A DNA stretch of 10,318 bases from Ruthenibacterium sp. (GCA_020025255.1 JAHHSK010000063.1:1-10318); one strand, 5' to 3'; counted from the stretch's first letter, positions 1 to 7,285 are shown. The notes: generated by a model from the sequence alone, not told the origin. Numbers and translations: made by a program.

Positions 1-2
1 AA

Positions 3-1001
3 AAAGAACGTTTTTTTCTGGCGTCTGCCATGGCGATCCGATCTTTATTGATCGTTTCGTTTGCAATACTCTGCATCGCTCCCCTTTCTTCGATTTTCGG
101 GGCAGAAAACACGCCGCTTGCTGTTGCACTGTTCTGTATTTTGCTGGGGATGCGATTTGTTGATTTTAATTATTGCATCAAAGATTCGCTTATCAATTTC
201 GGAATCATTCTCTTTCTTTTCGTGTTTGCTCCGGTTTTGGCTTCCCTGGTTCCGACGCCTATCGATTTTGTGGTTCATTTTGCTGCCTTTTTTACGATTG
301 TTCTAATGAGCTGCGATAAACCGGAATTCGGCAACGGCGGACTTTACAATTTTGCCTATGTTTTCTTGAGCGGCAATCCTGTGACGGGCGAAGTGCTTGC
401 ACGTCGATGTGCACTTGCGCTGTTCGGCTTTTTGGTATGCGGCTCGATCCTCTATGCAAAACATCGCAGCAAAAACTCTCACGTCCGATTTTCTCAGATT
501 CTTTCCAACTTTAATCTTTCGATAGAAAAATGTCGGTGGCAGCTTCGTTTTGCTATTGGCGTAGCCGTCGTTCTTACGTTGGGCCGCGCTTTTGGGATCG
601 AACGTTTTATGTGGGCCGGTTTTGCATGCGCTTCTCTGCTTTCCGGATATCCTTATTCTAAGGATCTGAAATCCCGTTCCGCGCAACGCCTTACGGGAGC
701 AGTTGCCGGCTCTGTTCTTTTTTTCGTCTTGTACCAGCTCCTTCCGGATGGAATGCATTCTCTGCTCGGCCCTCTGGGCGGCTTTTGTTTGGGCTTCTGC
801 ACCGATTATCGCTATAAAACTGCAATCAACTGCCTTGGTGCTTTAATGATTGCTGCAAACCTGTATGGGGCAGCCGATGCCGTTTTGCTTCGAATTGCCG
901 ATACGATTTTCGGTATTCTGTGCAGCCTTGCGGTGGCGTGGCTGTTCCACCGGCTTATCGATCGGCGTTTTGAACAGCCTTCCATCGATTCTGCCGTATA
1001 A
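3..1001 (+). CDS. FUSC-like integral membrane protein, probably 5'-partial
   Basis: The first ATG is at 30 (323 aa from there), but no Shine-Dalgarno sequence precedes it and the frame stays open to the left edge, reading KERFFLASA directly into the ATG. The true start is therefore probably outside the window. The protein is very hydrophobic, with around eight or more membrane segments in two halves: about residues 5-95 and 125-142, then 172-310 (numbered from the ATG at 30), joined by a basic stretch (about 143-170). The second half resembles the FUSC_2 domain (PF13515): a helix pair starting near residue 172, the motif RSAQRLTGAVAGSVLFF (216-232), and a final LRIADTIFGILCSLAVAWLF helix (287-306). 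Family members are annotated as fusaric acid resistance or aromatic-acid efflux proteins, but most are uncharacterised and no substrate can be given. The gene stands alone on the plus strand. Family assignment rests on motif resemblance only. Confidence 0.7.
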   Translation, partial: KERFFLASAMAIRSLLIVSFAILCIAPLSSIFGAENTPLAVALFCILLGMRFVDFNYCIKDSLINFGIILFLFVFAPVLASLVPTPIDFVVHFAAFFTIVLMSCDKPEFGNGGLYNFAYVFLSGNPVTGEVLARRCALALFGFLVCGSILYAKHRSKNSHVRFSQILSNFNLSIEKCRWQLRFAIGVAVVLTLGRAFGIERFMWAGFACASLLSGYPYSKDLKSRSAQRLTGAVAGSVLFFVLYQLLPDGMHSLLGPLGGFCLGFCTDYRYKTAINCLGALMIAANLYGAADAVLLRIADTIFGILCSLAVAWLFHRLIDRRFEQPSIDSAV

Positions 1002-1302
1002 AAGAATCTCTGCCGCTTTCTTTGTTTTCCTATATCGCTTCTTATGTATGGTTCACCTTTTTGAGACGTCTGCGCTTGGAAATTCCATTTTTACGGCTTA
1101 CGCAAAACCCCAAAACAGCGGTTGCATGGCGGCGCTCAAAACACCGTGTTTTAAGAAATTTCATCAAAATACAATGTCCGGCGGCAGCCCAGATTGCATG
1201 ATCCTGCTCGTTTTTCATAAAAAATAAGCCTATTTTGAAAGAACCTCTATTCCAACCTCGATTTCAGTGCTATTATTTTATAAAAAAGAGGTGCAATACA
1301 AG
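1002..1302. other. Intergenic spacer without a recognisable gene
   Basis: This is about 300 bases between two plus-strand membrane-protein genes. An open frame (850-1227) crosses it but overlaps the upstream gene out of frame, lacks a ribosome binding site and gives a cysteine-rich, low-complexity protein, so I treat it as a shadow. There is a short AT-rich palindrome at 1138-1152 (AAAACAC, C, GTGTTTT), too weak to be a good terminator. No clear terminator for the upstream gene was found. The downstream promoter candidate lies at the right end of the spacer. Confidence 0.6.
1268..1276 (+). promoter_or_regulatory. Candidate extended -10 promoter for the PF06541 gene
   Basis: TGCTATTAT matches the extended -10 form (TGn followed by a TATAAT-like hexamer). 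There is no good -35 at 17 bases upstream, which extended -10 promoters can tolerate. Transcription would begin near 1283, leaving a leader of about 20 bases that just includes the ribosome binding site AGAGGTG (1287-1293). Read by eye; not confirmed. Confidence 0.35.
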
Positions 1303-2097
1303 ATGAGCTTTTCACTATATGAAATTTTATGGTATTTCTGCATTTATTCTTTTTTAGGCTGGTGCCTTGAGGTCGTATTCTGCTCTGTCAATACCGGGCA
1401 TTGGGTCAACCGCGGCTTTCTGAATGGACCGGTCTGTCCCATTTATGGCTTTGGCATGGTAATCGTTCTGCTGTGTCTTACCCCTCTGGCTGATAACCTT
1501 CTGATTCTCTTTATCGGCTCGTTCTTCCTGACCAGTATTTTGGAACTGCTTACCGGATTTATACTAGAAAAGGCATTCCACGCCAAATGGTGGGATTATA
1601 CCGATCAGCCATTCAATATCGGCGGTTATATCTGCTTGAAATTCAGTTTGGCATGGGGGCTTGGCGGAATGGCTGCTGTAAAATTGCTGCACCCTCCCAT
1701 CGGCGCGATCGTACATCTTCTGCCCCGTCCGGTTGGTTGGAGCCTTCTTGGGATTATTTTCATTCTGTTCGCTATTGATTCCGCAGTCACACTGGCAACG
1801 CTGATTGGCTTTCGCAGAGATCTGCGCGAAATGGATCGGATCGCTGCGGCGCTGCGCCGCAGCAGCACAACGCTGAGTCGTGACCTTGGCACCAGTGCCG
1901 TTGCTGCAGAAGATAAGCTCACTGCGCGACGTTCCGATTTGGAAAATCGCTATTTCTTCCTGCGCGCGCACCTGTTGGATCGGAAACTTCTGGGTGTTTC
2001 TCGTTTGATGAAGGCTTTCCCCGATTTAAAAATACCGCGTCATCAGAATCTGTTAGAGATGTTGCGTGATGATCTGCACCGTCTCAAAAAGAAATAA
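1303..2097 (+). CDS. PF06541-family membrane protein (putative ABC-transporter type IV, CmpB-like)
   Basis: This 264-residue integral membrane protein is of unknown function. I chose ATG 1303 because AGAGGTG lies nine bases upstream; the in-frame GTG at 1267 has no such site and overlaps the likely promoter. The N-terminal two thirds carry about five membrane helices (roughly residues 7-29, 45-62, 66-88, 108-128 and 144-169). They include the family hallmarks FLGWCLEVVF (18-27), NRGFLNGPVCPIYGFG (36-51), ELLTGFILEK (81-90) and WWDYTDQPFNIGGYICL (96-112). The last about 95 residues (171-264) are charged and probably cytoplasmic, with a helical, possibly coiled-coil character (RRDLREMDRIAAALRR) and a basic end LKKK. 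Despite the family label there is no ATP-binding partner next door, so a transport role is unsupported here. The gene is monocistronic, with its own probable promoter and no terminator immediately after it. Family identity is fairly secure; function is not. Confidence 0.85.
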   Translation: MSFSLYEILWYFCIYSFLGWCLEVVFCSVNTGHWVNRGFLNGPVCPIYGFGMVIVLLCLTPLADNLLILFIGSFFLTSILELLTGFILEKAFHAKWWDYTDQPFNIGGYICLKFSLAWGLGGMAAVKLLHPPIGAIVHLLPRPVGWSLLGIIFILFAIDSAVTLATLIGFRRDLREMDRIAAALRRSSTTLSRDLGTSAVAAEDKLTARRSDLENRYFFLRAHLLDRKLLGVSRLMKAFPDLKIPRHQNLLEMLRDDLHRLKKK

Positions 2098-2382
2098 GCG
2101 TATTTTAAGGATTCGAGCCATTTTGTCCGGCATTTTTCACTATAAAGCTAAACCACTTTACAGTACAATAAATCACATTTAACGGTATCCTTGCGCGGGA
2201 ATTGCGAGGTTTTTCATTTTTTGCTTTTAAAATCGTTTGGGACATTTCGGGTTCCGATCTCCAGCGTGATGATTTGAACACAGAAAAGCCGCTTGAAACA
2301 ACCATTTCTTCTTCTTTCCTGCTTTGTTTCAATGCCTTGTCTTTCTATTTTCTCTTTGCCGAATTACATTGCAGATGGAAGA

Positions 2383-2401
2383 GCTTGCTTTTACAGCAAG
2401 C
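2383..2401. repeat. Small hairpin, 7-bp stem
   Basis: GCTTGCT (2383-2389) and AGCAAGC (2395-2401) are perfect complements around a 5-base loop TTTAC. No T-run follows on either strand, so it is not a standard intrinsic terminator. It lies just upstream of the larger inverted repeat. Confidence 0.5.
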
Positions 2402-2415
2402 CGCAGAATGGTTCT

Positions 2416-2466
2416 CTTTACATCGTATTTCGATGTGTAAAGTGAATACGCTTTACACATCGAAAT
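2416..2466. repeat. Perfect 16-bp inverted repeat with a third competing arm
   Basis: The arm at 2427-2442 (ATTTCGATGTGTAAAG) is perfectly complementary to 2451-2466, with an 8-base spacer TGAATACG. Inside the spacer a T-G and a G-C pair can extend the stem to about 18 pairs closed by an AATA loop. A further partial copy, CTTTACATCG at 2416-2425, can pair with the same middle arm (CGATGTGTAAAG, 2431-2442) apart from a two-base deletion, giving an alternative shorter hairpin. No T-run follows on either strand, so this is not a classical terminator. It could be an operator dyad, an RNA switch element or the remnant of a small palindromic repeat. Confidence 0.75.
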
Positions 2467-2555
2467 GTCATCCATTGCGCAAAAATAGATATCGTGTGGC
2501 GTTTTTTCGTAGAATAAAGTTGCGCTGCACTATGTGCTTGCCTTCTTTTTGCAGC

Positions 2556-2596
2556 AAAACAGCCGACAGTATCGAACTGCCGGCTGTTTTTTCATT
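2556..2596. terminator. Bidirectional intrinsic terminator
   Basis: AAAACAGCCG (2556-2565) pairs with CGGCTGTTTT (2581-2590). After one A-C mismatch a second stem, CAGT/ACTG, closes on a 5-base loop. On the plus strand the stem runs into TTTTTT then CATTTT. On the minus strand it begins two bases after the rnmV stop codon and ends in TTTT, so it can end the alaS-to-rnmV transcript as well as readthrough from the plus strand. Confidence 0.85.
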
Positions 2597-3185
2597 TTAC
2601 CTCTAATTGGGGCAAGGTATTCACAAACTCGTCATATGTATATAAGCTGTTCAAAACCTCGCACAGTGCTTTTTTTGATAAGCGCGGGGGAAAGCCGATG
2701 CTCTCCAACCATTTGCGCCGAAAATCTGCGCTTCCCTGTGTTCCTGAAAGACCCATTTCATATAAATCGGAATACGTGATTTTTCTTCCGGCCCTCTGTG
2801 CTTTTTCGTGTGCACCGGCTGTTTCCAATGCCTTCCGAATCAGTTCAGCGGGTACTCCTTCCACACCCAGCAGCCCCTCCTTTGAGGGCTGCGCTTTTCG
2901 ACGTTCCTTCCCCGCGATTGCAGGTACATAAGCATTTTTTACGGTAATGCCCTGTGCAATCTTATTGATGTAATTCCGAATCCGAAATCCGGCATCGTCA
3001 GAATCGGTGAGAACAATGATCCCGCGTTTTTTTCCGAGTTCGAGAATCAACCGTTTCTTTTCTTCACTTTTAAAAACAGAAAAACCGTTTGTCATAATAA
3101 TCAGGCCATCTACCAGATCAGCTAGTTTTGCTGCATCATACTTTCCTTCGACAATAATGACTTCTTCAATTCGCATTTTCTTCAT
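2592..3185 (-). CDS. rnmV: Ribonuclease M5
   Basis: This is the TOPRIM-fold endonuclease that matures the 5' and 3' ends of 5S rRNA in Firmicutes, normally acting on the 5S precursor bound by ribosomal protein L18. The protein is 197 aa, close to the family's usual 180-190. The TOPRIM core is at the N-terminus: the catalytic glutamate in IIVEGKYD (E13), a TNG motif (32-34) and the metal-binding LTDSDDAG (D61 and D63). It is followed by the GVEG segment (107-110) and a C-terminal DUF4093-like helical part with LSGTQGS and the LYTYDEFVNTL end. I start at ATG 3185 because its ATG overlaps the holA stop as ATGA and GGAG sits 7 bases upstream; a longer version starting at 3215 would lie deeper inside holA without such a site. 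It is the last gene of the operon, right before the terminator. In Bacillus rnmV neighbours ksgA, so the holA linkage differs. TOPRIM proteins can be confused with primase-like proteins, but the length and C-terminus favour RNase M5. Confidence 0.9.
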   Translation of the reverse strand: MKKMRIEEVIIVEGKYDAAKLADLVDGLIIMTNGFSVFKSEEKKRLILELGKKRGIIVLTDSDDAGFRIRNYINKIAQGITVKNAYVPAIAGKERRKAQPSKEGLLGVEGVPAELIRKALETAGAHEKAQRAGRKITYSDLYEMGLSGTQGSADFRRKWLESIGFPPRLSKKALCEVLNSLYTYDEFVNTLPQLEVK

Positions 3186-4216
3186 CGACGTTCTCCAATC
3201 TGCATGATTTCGCATAGTGCCAGCTGCAGCAAAACCTTGTTATCTGCCGCCGATGACTTGAGTGCCGTATCCAGCTCCATAAGCACGTTCAAAATTTCTT
3301 CCAGCTGCGCACGCGTATATTTTGATGCCGTTTCTCCGGATTTGCGCAGACGATAATCACTGCCCCGATATTCAAAATCCTTATGCACTGCCGCATAATT
3401 TCGGTGCGCTGCCACACCGCACTTTACACGATACATATCAACAAACGAACCGGAAAGTGCCGCAGCAATCGCAATGGGTTCATTCTGCAAATCGAATAGC
3501 TGGGAAAGCTTCTTCAAAGCCCCCATTTTATTGCGCGCAGTTACCAGCCGCACCATATCAAATACGTTCGCTTCGATATTCTGTGTTCCGCGCCGGGAAA
3601 TCAGTTCCTGCGTAATTTCGGTATAGCCGCTCATTGCTGCAAGCTTTTCGAGTTCCGTTTCCAGCGCAAAATATTCTGTTCCGCAACGTTCTACTAGATC
3701 CGCGGCAGCCGGATTGGACAGGAGGGTATTCAGTTCTTTTGCCTTTTCCATCGCAAAGCGTTTCGCATCTTGTATCCCCGGCTTCAGCAGTTCCGCTGCA
3801 ACCCCATATTTTTGTACCGCATCGATCAGTTTTTTTGCTTTTTTCGTTCCCTTTGCCTTTTCATCTTTGAACACCGTCGTCATTACAACAACCGCATTTT
3901 CCAAGCTTGCCAAAAGATCACACAACGCATCCATATCGGTATCGTTCATCGCAGCAGGCTCAAGCAGTGCCAGTTCTACAATTCGTTTGGTTCCGAAGAA
4001 CGAAATCGTTCCAGCGGCTGCAACGGCCTGTTCTATGGAAGGAGCCGGCCCTTCCAAACGCGTTACCTCGGCATCTTCTTCCTGCTGCACAAGGCGCGCC
4101 AACGTTTTTGCTGCATACCGGTGTACCAAATATTCCTCTGTGGAAAAATAATAGTATACTTCTGCTTTCAGTGGTTCTTGCAGCATTTTTTTCAGATTTT
4201 GTTCATTCAAAATCAT
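3182..4216 (-). CDS. holA: DNA polymerase III subunit delta
   Basis: This is the clamp-loader subunit that opens the beta sliding clamp and helps load it on primed DNA in the replisome. It has 344 aa, typical of the family (about 330-350). The N-terminal AAA+-like domain has the characteristic YYYFSTEEYLVHRYA stretch (21-35) in place of a working Walker A, as expected because delta does not hydrolyse ATP; the glycine usual just before the EE pair is a serine here. The middle carries the family pattern of two helical domains, including LELEKLA-type and RLVTARNKMGALKKLSQLF helices. The C-terminal collar domain includes SDYRLRKSGETASKYTRAQL and ends LLQLALCEIMQIGERR. ATG 4216 is preceded by AGAGGAA four bases upstream and lies inside the 3' end of comEC (14-base overlap). 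Its stop overlaps the rnmV start as ATGA, which suggests translational coupling on both sides. A comEC-holA pairing is common in Firmicutes. Confidence 0.93.
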   Translation of the reverse strand: MILNEQNLKKMLQEPLKAEVYYYFSTEEYLVHRYAAKTLARLVQQEEDAEVTRLEGPAPSIEQAVAAAGTISFFGTKRIVELALLEPAAMNDTDMDALCDLLASLENAVVVMTTVFKDEKAKGTKKAKKLIDAVQKYGVAAELLKPGIQDAKRFAMEKAKELNTLLSNPAAADLVERCGTEYFALETELEKLAAMSGYTEITQELISRRGTQNIEANVFDMVRLVTARNKMGALKKLSQLFDLQNEPIAIAAALSGSFVDMYRVKCGVAAHRNYAAVHKDFEYRGSDYRLRKSGETASKYTRAQLEEILNVLMELDTALKSSAADNKVLLQLALCEIMQIGERR

Positions 4217-6311
4217 AGATTTCCTCTTTGATCCTTATCCCTTTCTTAATGTGAATATCGATCCGATCCGTTTTATATCGTTCCGCCTGCGCAGGAATCT
4301 GTTTCCAGCGCCGAAGCCCTCTTGTTTCAATCAGCTTATCGGTTCGCAGCTCCTGCGGTTCACCGGATCCTGCCACATACACATGAAACGAATCATTCCC
4401 CGTCAGCCGCGGCTTTCCTACGTTCAGCCCCAAGCGGAAATCCCCTATCCATGCCAATACATAGGTACCCTGTTTTTGCTTTTTTATATAAAGCTCTACA
4501 TTTTTGATCGGACGAAAGGTTCGATTTGTTTTTACATCATCCCGCACGCAAACCACGGTCTGTGCGGATAATCCCTGCGCCAGTTTCTCGGTGTCTCCCT
4601 CCAACCGCAGATCCGCCAAAAAATCCACGTTTGTACGGTTATACTCCTGCAGCACCCTGCGCACCGCATTTTCATTTGATTCCGGTCCGCGAAACACAAC
4701 TGCCGTTTCCAATCCATGAAAAAATACAACGGCCGGGTTTTCACCGTTTCCCGCAAGACGGACATGAACCAAACGGCTGTCGTACACCCCGTATATGGTG
4801 CACGATAACAGCAAAAACGATGCCCCAAGCACTGCAGTTTTGCGCAGTGAAACTTTTTTATGCCAACAAAGCAAGATCCCTCCGCACAGCAGTATTGAAA
4901 CGCAAAATGCATATGTGCCGCTGATATGAACAAAAGCATACGGCACAGATGCTGCACACTCTGCGACCCATGTCATGCCCCGCAGGAAAACTGCACACAG
5001 AATTCCGGTCAGGTGAGCAAGCGGATCAAGAAGCGGAACAAAACCAATCACTGCGGTTATAAGCCCTAACCCGACTGCAAAAGGAATCAGCGGAACTACC
5101 AATAAATTGCTTAGCACCGTCAGCAGTGAAACACCTGCATCAATGGAAACAAGCACCGGAAGCGTCGTCAATGCGGTCGCCAGCGGCACTGCTGCTGTCC
5201 ATAATACGGCAAGCATCCAGCGTTTTATTCTGCTGATCGGCTTCTTCTGTTTTTTGCGTATTTTTTCACTGCGTCTTTGTGCCGCACCAACCCACAACAC
5301 GCCGATGGTTGCTGAAAAAGAAAGCAGCAGCCCAATGTCTACCGCCGCGTACGGATTGCACAGGCACAAAAAGAGCGCCGCTGCACCGAGAGACGTAATG
5401 GCATCACTTTTGCGCTGAAAAACACCGCCGAGATACAGCAAAAGCATGGATATTCCCGCACGGAGCACCGATGGTGTACCGCCAATGAGCAACATAAAGC
5501 CGATCACGGTTCCAATGGCTGCAACACACGCAGCTCTGCGTGAAAGCAGCCACCGCAGCACCATATAAACAAGCCCGCTTACTGCAGAAAGATGCATTCC
5601 CGATACCACCAGCACATGGGATAAGCCTGCATTGCGAAAGGAATCCTTGGTGCTGCTTGAAAGTGCCGATTTCTTACCAATCGTTATTGCCGATGCCATA
5701 TCTGCATATTCATGCGGAACATACATTTGAAGCTTCGCTGAAAGTTGATTCCGAAGATCAGCGATCCATGCATCATATGTTTTTGGATCGTCTTGTACGG
5801 AAAATGATTCACTGAACACCCCTTCCAGGAAAACACCGTCTGCATATTGATTCAGGGTATAGCGTGTTTTGCTCATTTTGTTCAGCTTCACCCGTGCAGA
5901 AAAGGTTTCCCCCTCCATAGTATAAGGCAGGTTTTGAATCCGCACATTAAACGGCCGAACCTTTTCCCCATTGATTTCCCGCACGGATACCACAGCATTG
6001 ACAGAATCAATGCGATATCCGGGCGAACTTTGCCGCACCACTGCCGTAATTGCAGCTTCTTTTCCGTCGTATCCATACAGCGGCTTGATTTGCGTTTCCG
6101 TAAACGCAGTGCGCAGCACCAATGCAGCGGCTGCCACTGCTGTAAAAAGCACAAAACATGCCCGATATCTGCCCTTTGCAAATGTTGCAGCGATAATTGC
6201 AGCAACAGCAAAAAAGGCCGCCAGCGGAACAATGCTCGCTGACGGCAGAAAAACTGCGCCCAGCTGAACACAAAGATAAAAAAATCCTGCATACGCGAGC
6301 GGTCTTTTCAT
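4203..6311 (-). CDS. comEC: ComEC/Rec2 family DNA-uptake channel protein with degenerate C-terminal domain
   Basis: ComEC forms the inner-membrane channel that carries single-stranded DNA into the cell during natural transformation. The protein has 702 aa. The order is: N-terminal membrane helices (about 5-70); an extracytoplasmic DUF4131/OB-like domain (about 80-175); the Competence membrane domain (about 205-485) with the signature GLSHVLVVSGMHLSAVSG (229-246) and LRAGISML (283-290); one more helix (493-510); and a soluble C-terminal domain (512-702). The C-terminal domain sits where many ComEC proteins have a metallo-beta-lactamase-like nuclease domain, but the usual DVGQGD and HxHxDH motifs are absent. 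The only histidines there are isolated (516, 532, 643, 687). It may bind DNA or be structural rather than catalytic. The start at 6311 has AAGGGA nine bases upstream, overlapping the stop of the preceding gene (12-base gap). No other competence gene is in the window, so competence in this organism is not shown. Confidence 0.9.
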   Translation of the reverse strand: MKRPLAYAGFFYLCVQLGAVFLPSASIVPLAAFFAVAAIIAATFAKGRYRACFVLFTAVAAAALVLRTAFTETQIKPLYGYDGKEAAITAVVRQSSPGYRIDSVNAVVSVREINGEKVRPFNVRIQNLPYTMEGETFSARVKLNKMSKTRYTLNQYADGVFLEGVFSESFSVQDDPKTYDAWIADLRNQLSAKLQMYVPHEYADMASAITIGKKSALSSSTKDSFRNAGLSHVLVVSGMHLSAVSGLVYMVLRWLLSRRAACVAAIGTVIGFMLLIGGTPSVLRAGISMLLLYLGGVFQRKSDAITSLGAAALFLCLCNPYAAVDIGLLLSFSATIGVLWVGAAQRRSEKIRKKQKKPISRIKRWMLAVLWTAAVPLATALTTLPVLVSIDAGVSLLTVLSNLLVVPLIPFAVGLGLITAVIGFVPLLDPLAHLTGILCAVFLRGMTWVAECAASVPYAFVHISGTYAFCVSILLCGGILLCWHKKVSLRKTAVLGASFLLLSCTIYGVYDSRLVHVRLAGNGENPAVVFFHGLETAVVFRGPESNENAVRRVLQEYNRTNVDFLADLRLEGDTEKLAQGLSAQTVVCVRDDVKTNRTFRPIKNVELYIKKQKQGTYVLAWIGDFRLGLNVGKPRLTGNDSFHVYVAGSGEPQELRTDKLIETRGLRRWKQIPAQAERYKTDRIDIHIKKGIRIKEEIYDFE

Positions 6312-6323
6312 ATATATGATCCC

Positions 6324-6863
6324 TTATTTAAAGAACAGCGGCAGCGGCTCAAGGAAAATGATATCCTTTCTCTGCGCCGCATCGCCTTCAGCCAGAACTG
6401 CGGCGCGGCCTACAACGGTGCCTTGGCTCTTTGCTGCCAATGCATCCAATGCATGCAGGCTGCCGCCCGTGCTGATGACATCATCTACAATCAGGATGCG
6501 CTTGCCGCCCATGCCGTCCAGATCTTTACGATCCACAACCAGCTTCTGTGCCGCAGCGGTTGTAATGGAAACATCCTCTACGATTACCGGATCTTCCATA
6601 TACAATTTCGGCCCTTTGCGCGCCGGGATATACGGCTTGCCGCTTTGGCGGCTCATTTCATAGGCAAGCGGAATGCCTTTGGCCTCCGCTGTAAGGATCA
6701 CATCAAATTCCGGAACCTTTTCCAGCAAAGCCTTTGCACAGGCAATGGTCAGTTCCACATCGCTGAACATCACAAACGCCGCGATATCCAGCTTTTCATT
6801 TACAGGGCACAGCGGCAGTTCGCGTGTAACGCCTGCAACTGTCAGTGTGTATGTTTCACGCAT
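6324..6863 (-). CDS. apt: Adenine phosphoribosyltransferase-type purine salvage enzyme
   Basis: This is a type I phosphoribosyltransferase of 179 aa, the usual size for adenine phosphoribosyltransferase, which makes AMP from adenine and PRPP in the cytoplasm. The PRPP-binding loop is clear: RILIVDDVISTGGS (122-135), with the acidic pair D127-D128. Upstream are the LTAEAKGIPLAYEM segment (58-70) and the ARKGPK loop (81-86) that match the APRT layout. The end, DIIFLEPLPLFFK, is also seen in clostridial apt-like proteins. ATG 6863 is chosen because AAAGGAG lies about seven bases upstream; the longer frame up to 6920 would overlap the HIT gene and lacks support. The base specificity (adenine versus xanthine or another base) cannot be read from the sequence, so the symbol is by family resemblance. 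It lies 41 bases after the HIT gene and 12 bases before comEC, and is probably in one transcript with both. Confidence 0.85.
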   Translation of the reverse strand: MRETYTLTVAGVTRELPLCPVNEKLDIAAFVMFSDVELTIACAKALLEKVPEFDVILTAEAKGIPLAYEMSRQSGKPYIPARKGPKLYMEDPVIVEDVSITTAAAQKLVVDRKDLDGMGGKRILIVDDVISTGGSLHALDALAAKSQGTVVGRAAVLAEGDAAQRKDIIFLEPLPLFFK

Positions 6864-6904
6864 GCTTATTCTCCTTTTTCCTTCAAATCTTTTGTGAACG
6901 TGGT

Positions 6905-7246
6905 TCAGCCCGGAGGCCATGCAAGGCTGCGTTTGGCAAGCACATGAAAATGAAGGTGTCCCACACTTTGCCCGCCATCCTTGCCACAGTTTGCAACCAC
7001 ACGATACCCATTTTCCAGCCCCAATTCCTGTGCAAGCTGTGCAATTACTTCAAACGCATGCGAGACATACGCACTGTTTTCCGGCGTAATATCTGCCGGG
7101 GATGCGATGTGCTCTTTGGGGATGACCAAAAAATGAACCGGAGCCTGCGGATCAATATCGTAAAAGGCAAGCACCTTATCATCTTCATAAACCTTTTTTG
7201 CCGGGATTTCCCCTGCCGATATTTTGCAGAACAAACAATCCTGCAT
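6905..7246 (-). CDS. HIT-family nucleotide hydrolase (HinT-like)
   Basis: This 113-aa histidine triad protein is of the HinT/Hit type. Such enzymes hydrolyse phosphoramidates such as AMP-lysine or other adenylated compounds in the cytoplasm; the physiological substrate is usually unknown. The triad is GHLHFHVL (96-103), with H99 the expected nucleophile. The N-terminal CLFCKI (C4, C7) may form half of a zinc site, and the typical end LAWPPG is present. Two ATGs lie close together (7252 and 7246). AGGAGG at 7255-7260 is only 2 bases from the first but 8 from the second, so MQDCLFCK is the better start. The gene lies 80 bases after alaS, with a GC-rich hairpin between them. A link to alanyl-adenylate clean-up is attractive because of the alaS neighbour, but this is only inference. 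Confidence 0.92.
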   Translation of the reverse strand: MQDCLFCKISAGEIPAKKVYEDDKVLAFYDIDPQAPVHFLVIPKEHIASPADITPENSAYVSHAFEVIAQLAQELGLENGYRVVANCGKDGGQSVGHLHFHVLAKRSLAWPPG

Positions 7247-7285
7247 GAACATACCCTCCTTTTTTCGATTTTTTGCAAACAAGAC

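Larger units (their letters stand above)
2098..2591. other. Non-coding region between convergent transcription units
   Basis: This region of about 490 bases is AT-rich with no convincing gene. Open frames such as 2202-2606 (plus) and 2105-2332 (minus) lack ribosome binding sites and recognisable protein character. The region is rich in inverted repeats: TTGAAACAA/TTGTTTCAA at 2293-2301 and 2324-2332, GCTTGCT/AGCAAGC at 2383-2401, and the large repeat at 2427-2466. It ends with a bidirectional terminator. The string CTTTACA recurs (2156, 2416, 2451, and CTTTTACA near 2389). It could hold a small RNA or a 3' untranslated region, but no good promoter was seen. Confidence 0.6.

Noticed and set aside
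1138..1152. Palindrome AAAACAC-C-GTGTTTT as a terminator for the FUSC-like gene
   Set aside because: The stem is AT-rich with an almost absent loop and is followed by AAGAAATTT rather than a T-run.
850..1227. A 125-codon plus-strand frame overlapping the FUSC-like gene end
   Set aside because: It has no ribosome binding site, is out of frame with a good gene, and has no recognisable protein features.
1843..1863. Perfect 9-bp inverted repeat with a 3-base loop inside the PF06541 gene
   Set aside because: It lies in codons for an alanine/arginine-rich helix (AAALRRS), where GCG/CGC codons readily give such symmetry; no sign of a separate function.
2105..2332. A 75-codon minus-strand frame in the convergent spacer
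   Set aside because: There is no properly spaced ribosome binding site at the start, no homology that I recognise, and the composition looks random.
2293..2332. TTGAAACAA/TTGTTTCAA inverted repeat as a terminator or operator
   Set aside because: The stem is only 9 bp, AT-rich, with a 22-base loop and no continuous T-run; chance is a fair explanation, so it is mentioned only within the spacer.
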